A stretch of DNA of 6,657 nt, taken from NCBI GenBank assembly GCA_046073825.1, contig JBJTMY010000089.1, positions 1-6,657 of the forward strand, given 5' to 3'. How positions within the stretch are numbered: the stretch's first letter is position 1; every line of letters begins with the position of its first letter. Shown one piece after another: positions 6,628 through 6,657 of this stretch. Both the position numbers and the translations under genes were made by a program. This DNA is from CAINEC01 sp046073825. Its GTDB lineage: Bacteria > Bacteroidota > Bacteroidia > AKYH767-A > OLB10. The notes beneath the pieces are model-generated. The model was not told the origin of the DNA. It saw only the letters and a program-made list of their open reading frames with translations, and made no database searches.

Positions 6628-6657
6628 TTATTTTAAAAATTACTGAATTTTAAAGGG
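6628..6657. other. Short AT-rich tail after the last gene
   Basis: Thirty bases remain after the stop. They contain ATTTTAAAAAT, an AT-only near-palindrome, but no GC-rich stem followed by a T tract. A terminator cannot be claimed and the operon may continue beyond the window. Confidence 0.5.

Noticed and set aside
6628..6657. AT-rich near-palindrome as a terminator
   Set aside because: No stable GC stem and no T tract after a hairpin.

Overview
This AT-rich window fits a member of the Bacteroidota. The evidence is a type IX secretion (T9SS) C-terminal sorting domain, a TonB-dependent receptor followed by HmuY-like proteins, a lipoprotein with a CMKED start that matches the surface-export signal of this phylum, A-rich leaders instead of Shine-Dalgarno sites, and a promoter candidate of the TTG / TAnnTTTG type. 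I cannot name the genus.

Layout: two transcription units diverge from the intergenic region at 1843-2101. To the left, on the minus strand, is a conserved Bacteroidota protein of unknown function (898-1842). It overlaps by one base a gene for an exported M28-family zinc aminopeptidase, which runs off the left edge (1-898). To the right, on the plus strand, is a three-gene cassette: a TonB-dependent outer-membrane receptor (2102-4309), a HmuY-like lipoprotein that overlaps it by one base (4309-5334), and after 33 bases a second HmuY-like protein with a T9SS sorting domain (5368-6627).

Inferred function: the right-hand cassette looks like a heme (or related ligand) uptake system. The receptor carries FRAP and NPNL boxes with a histidine between them, the arrangement known from heme receptors such as HemR and HmuR. 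The two downstream proteins would capture ligand at the surface, one as a surface lipoprotein and the other as a T9SS-exported protein. Both are longer than classical HmuY (about 216 aa). Each appears to contain two copies of the strand motif that ends in (W/Y)D-x-(A/S/V)-F, and they look like diverged paralogues. The T9SS-routed one has a single histidine in its ligand-binding part, so bis-histidine heme binding within one molecule is not possible. The ATP-dependent and inner-membrane parts of a heme importer are not in the window.

The divergent region holds the most unexplained signal: three copies of TTTGTCAG, two of them spaced 11 bases apart, that coincide with the -33 and -7 elements of a candidate promoter; a short ATTGT/ACAAT inverted repeat; and a 41-codon open frame with a hydrophobic core. 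No RNA genes, insertion sequences, CRISPR arrays or convincing terminators were seen.
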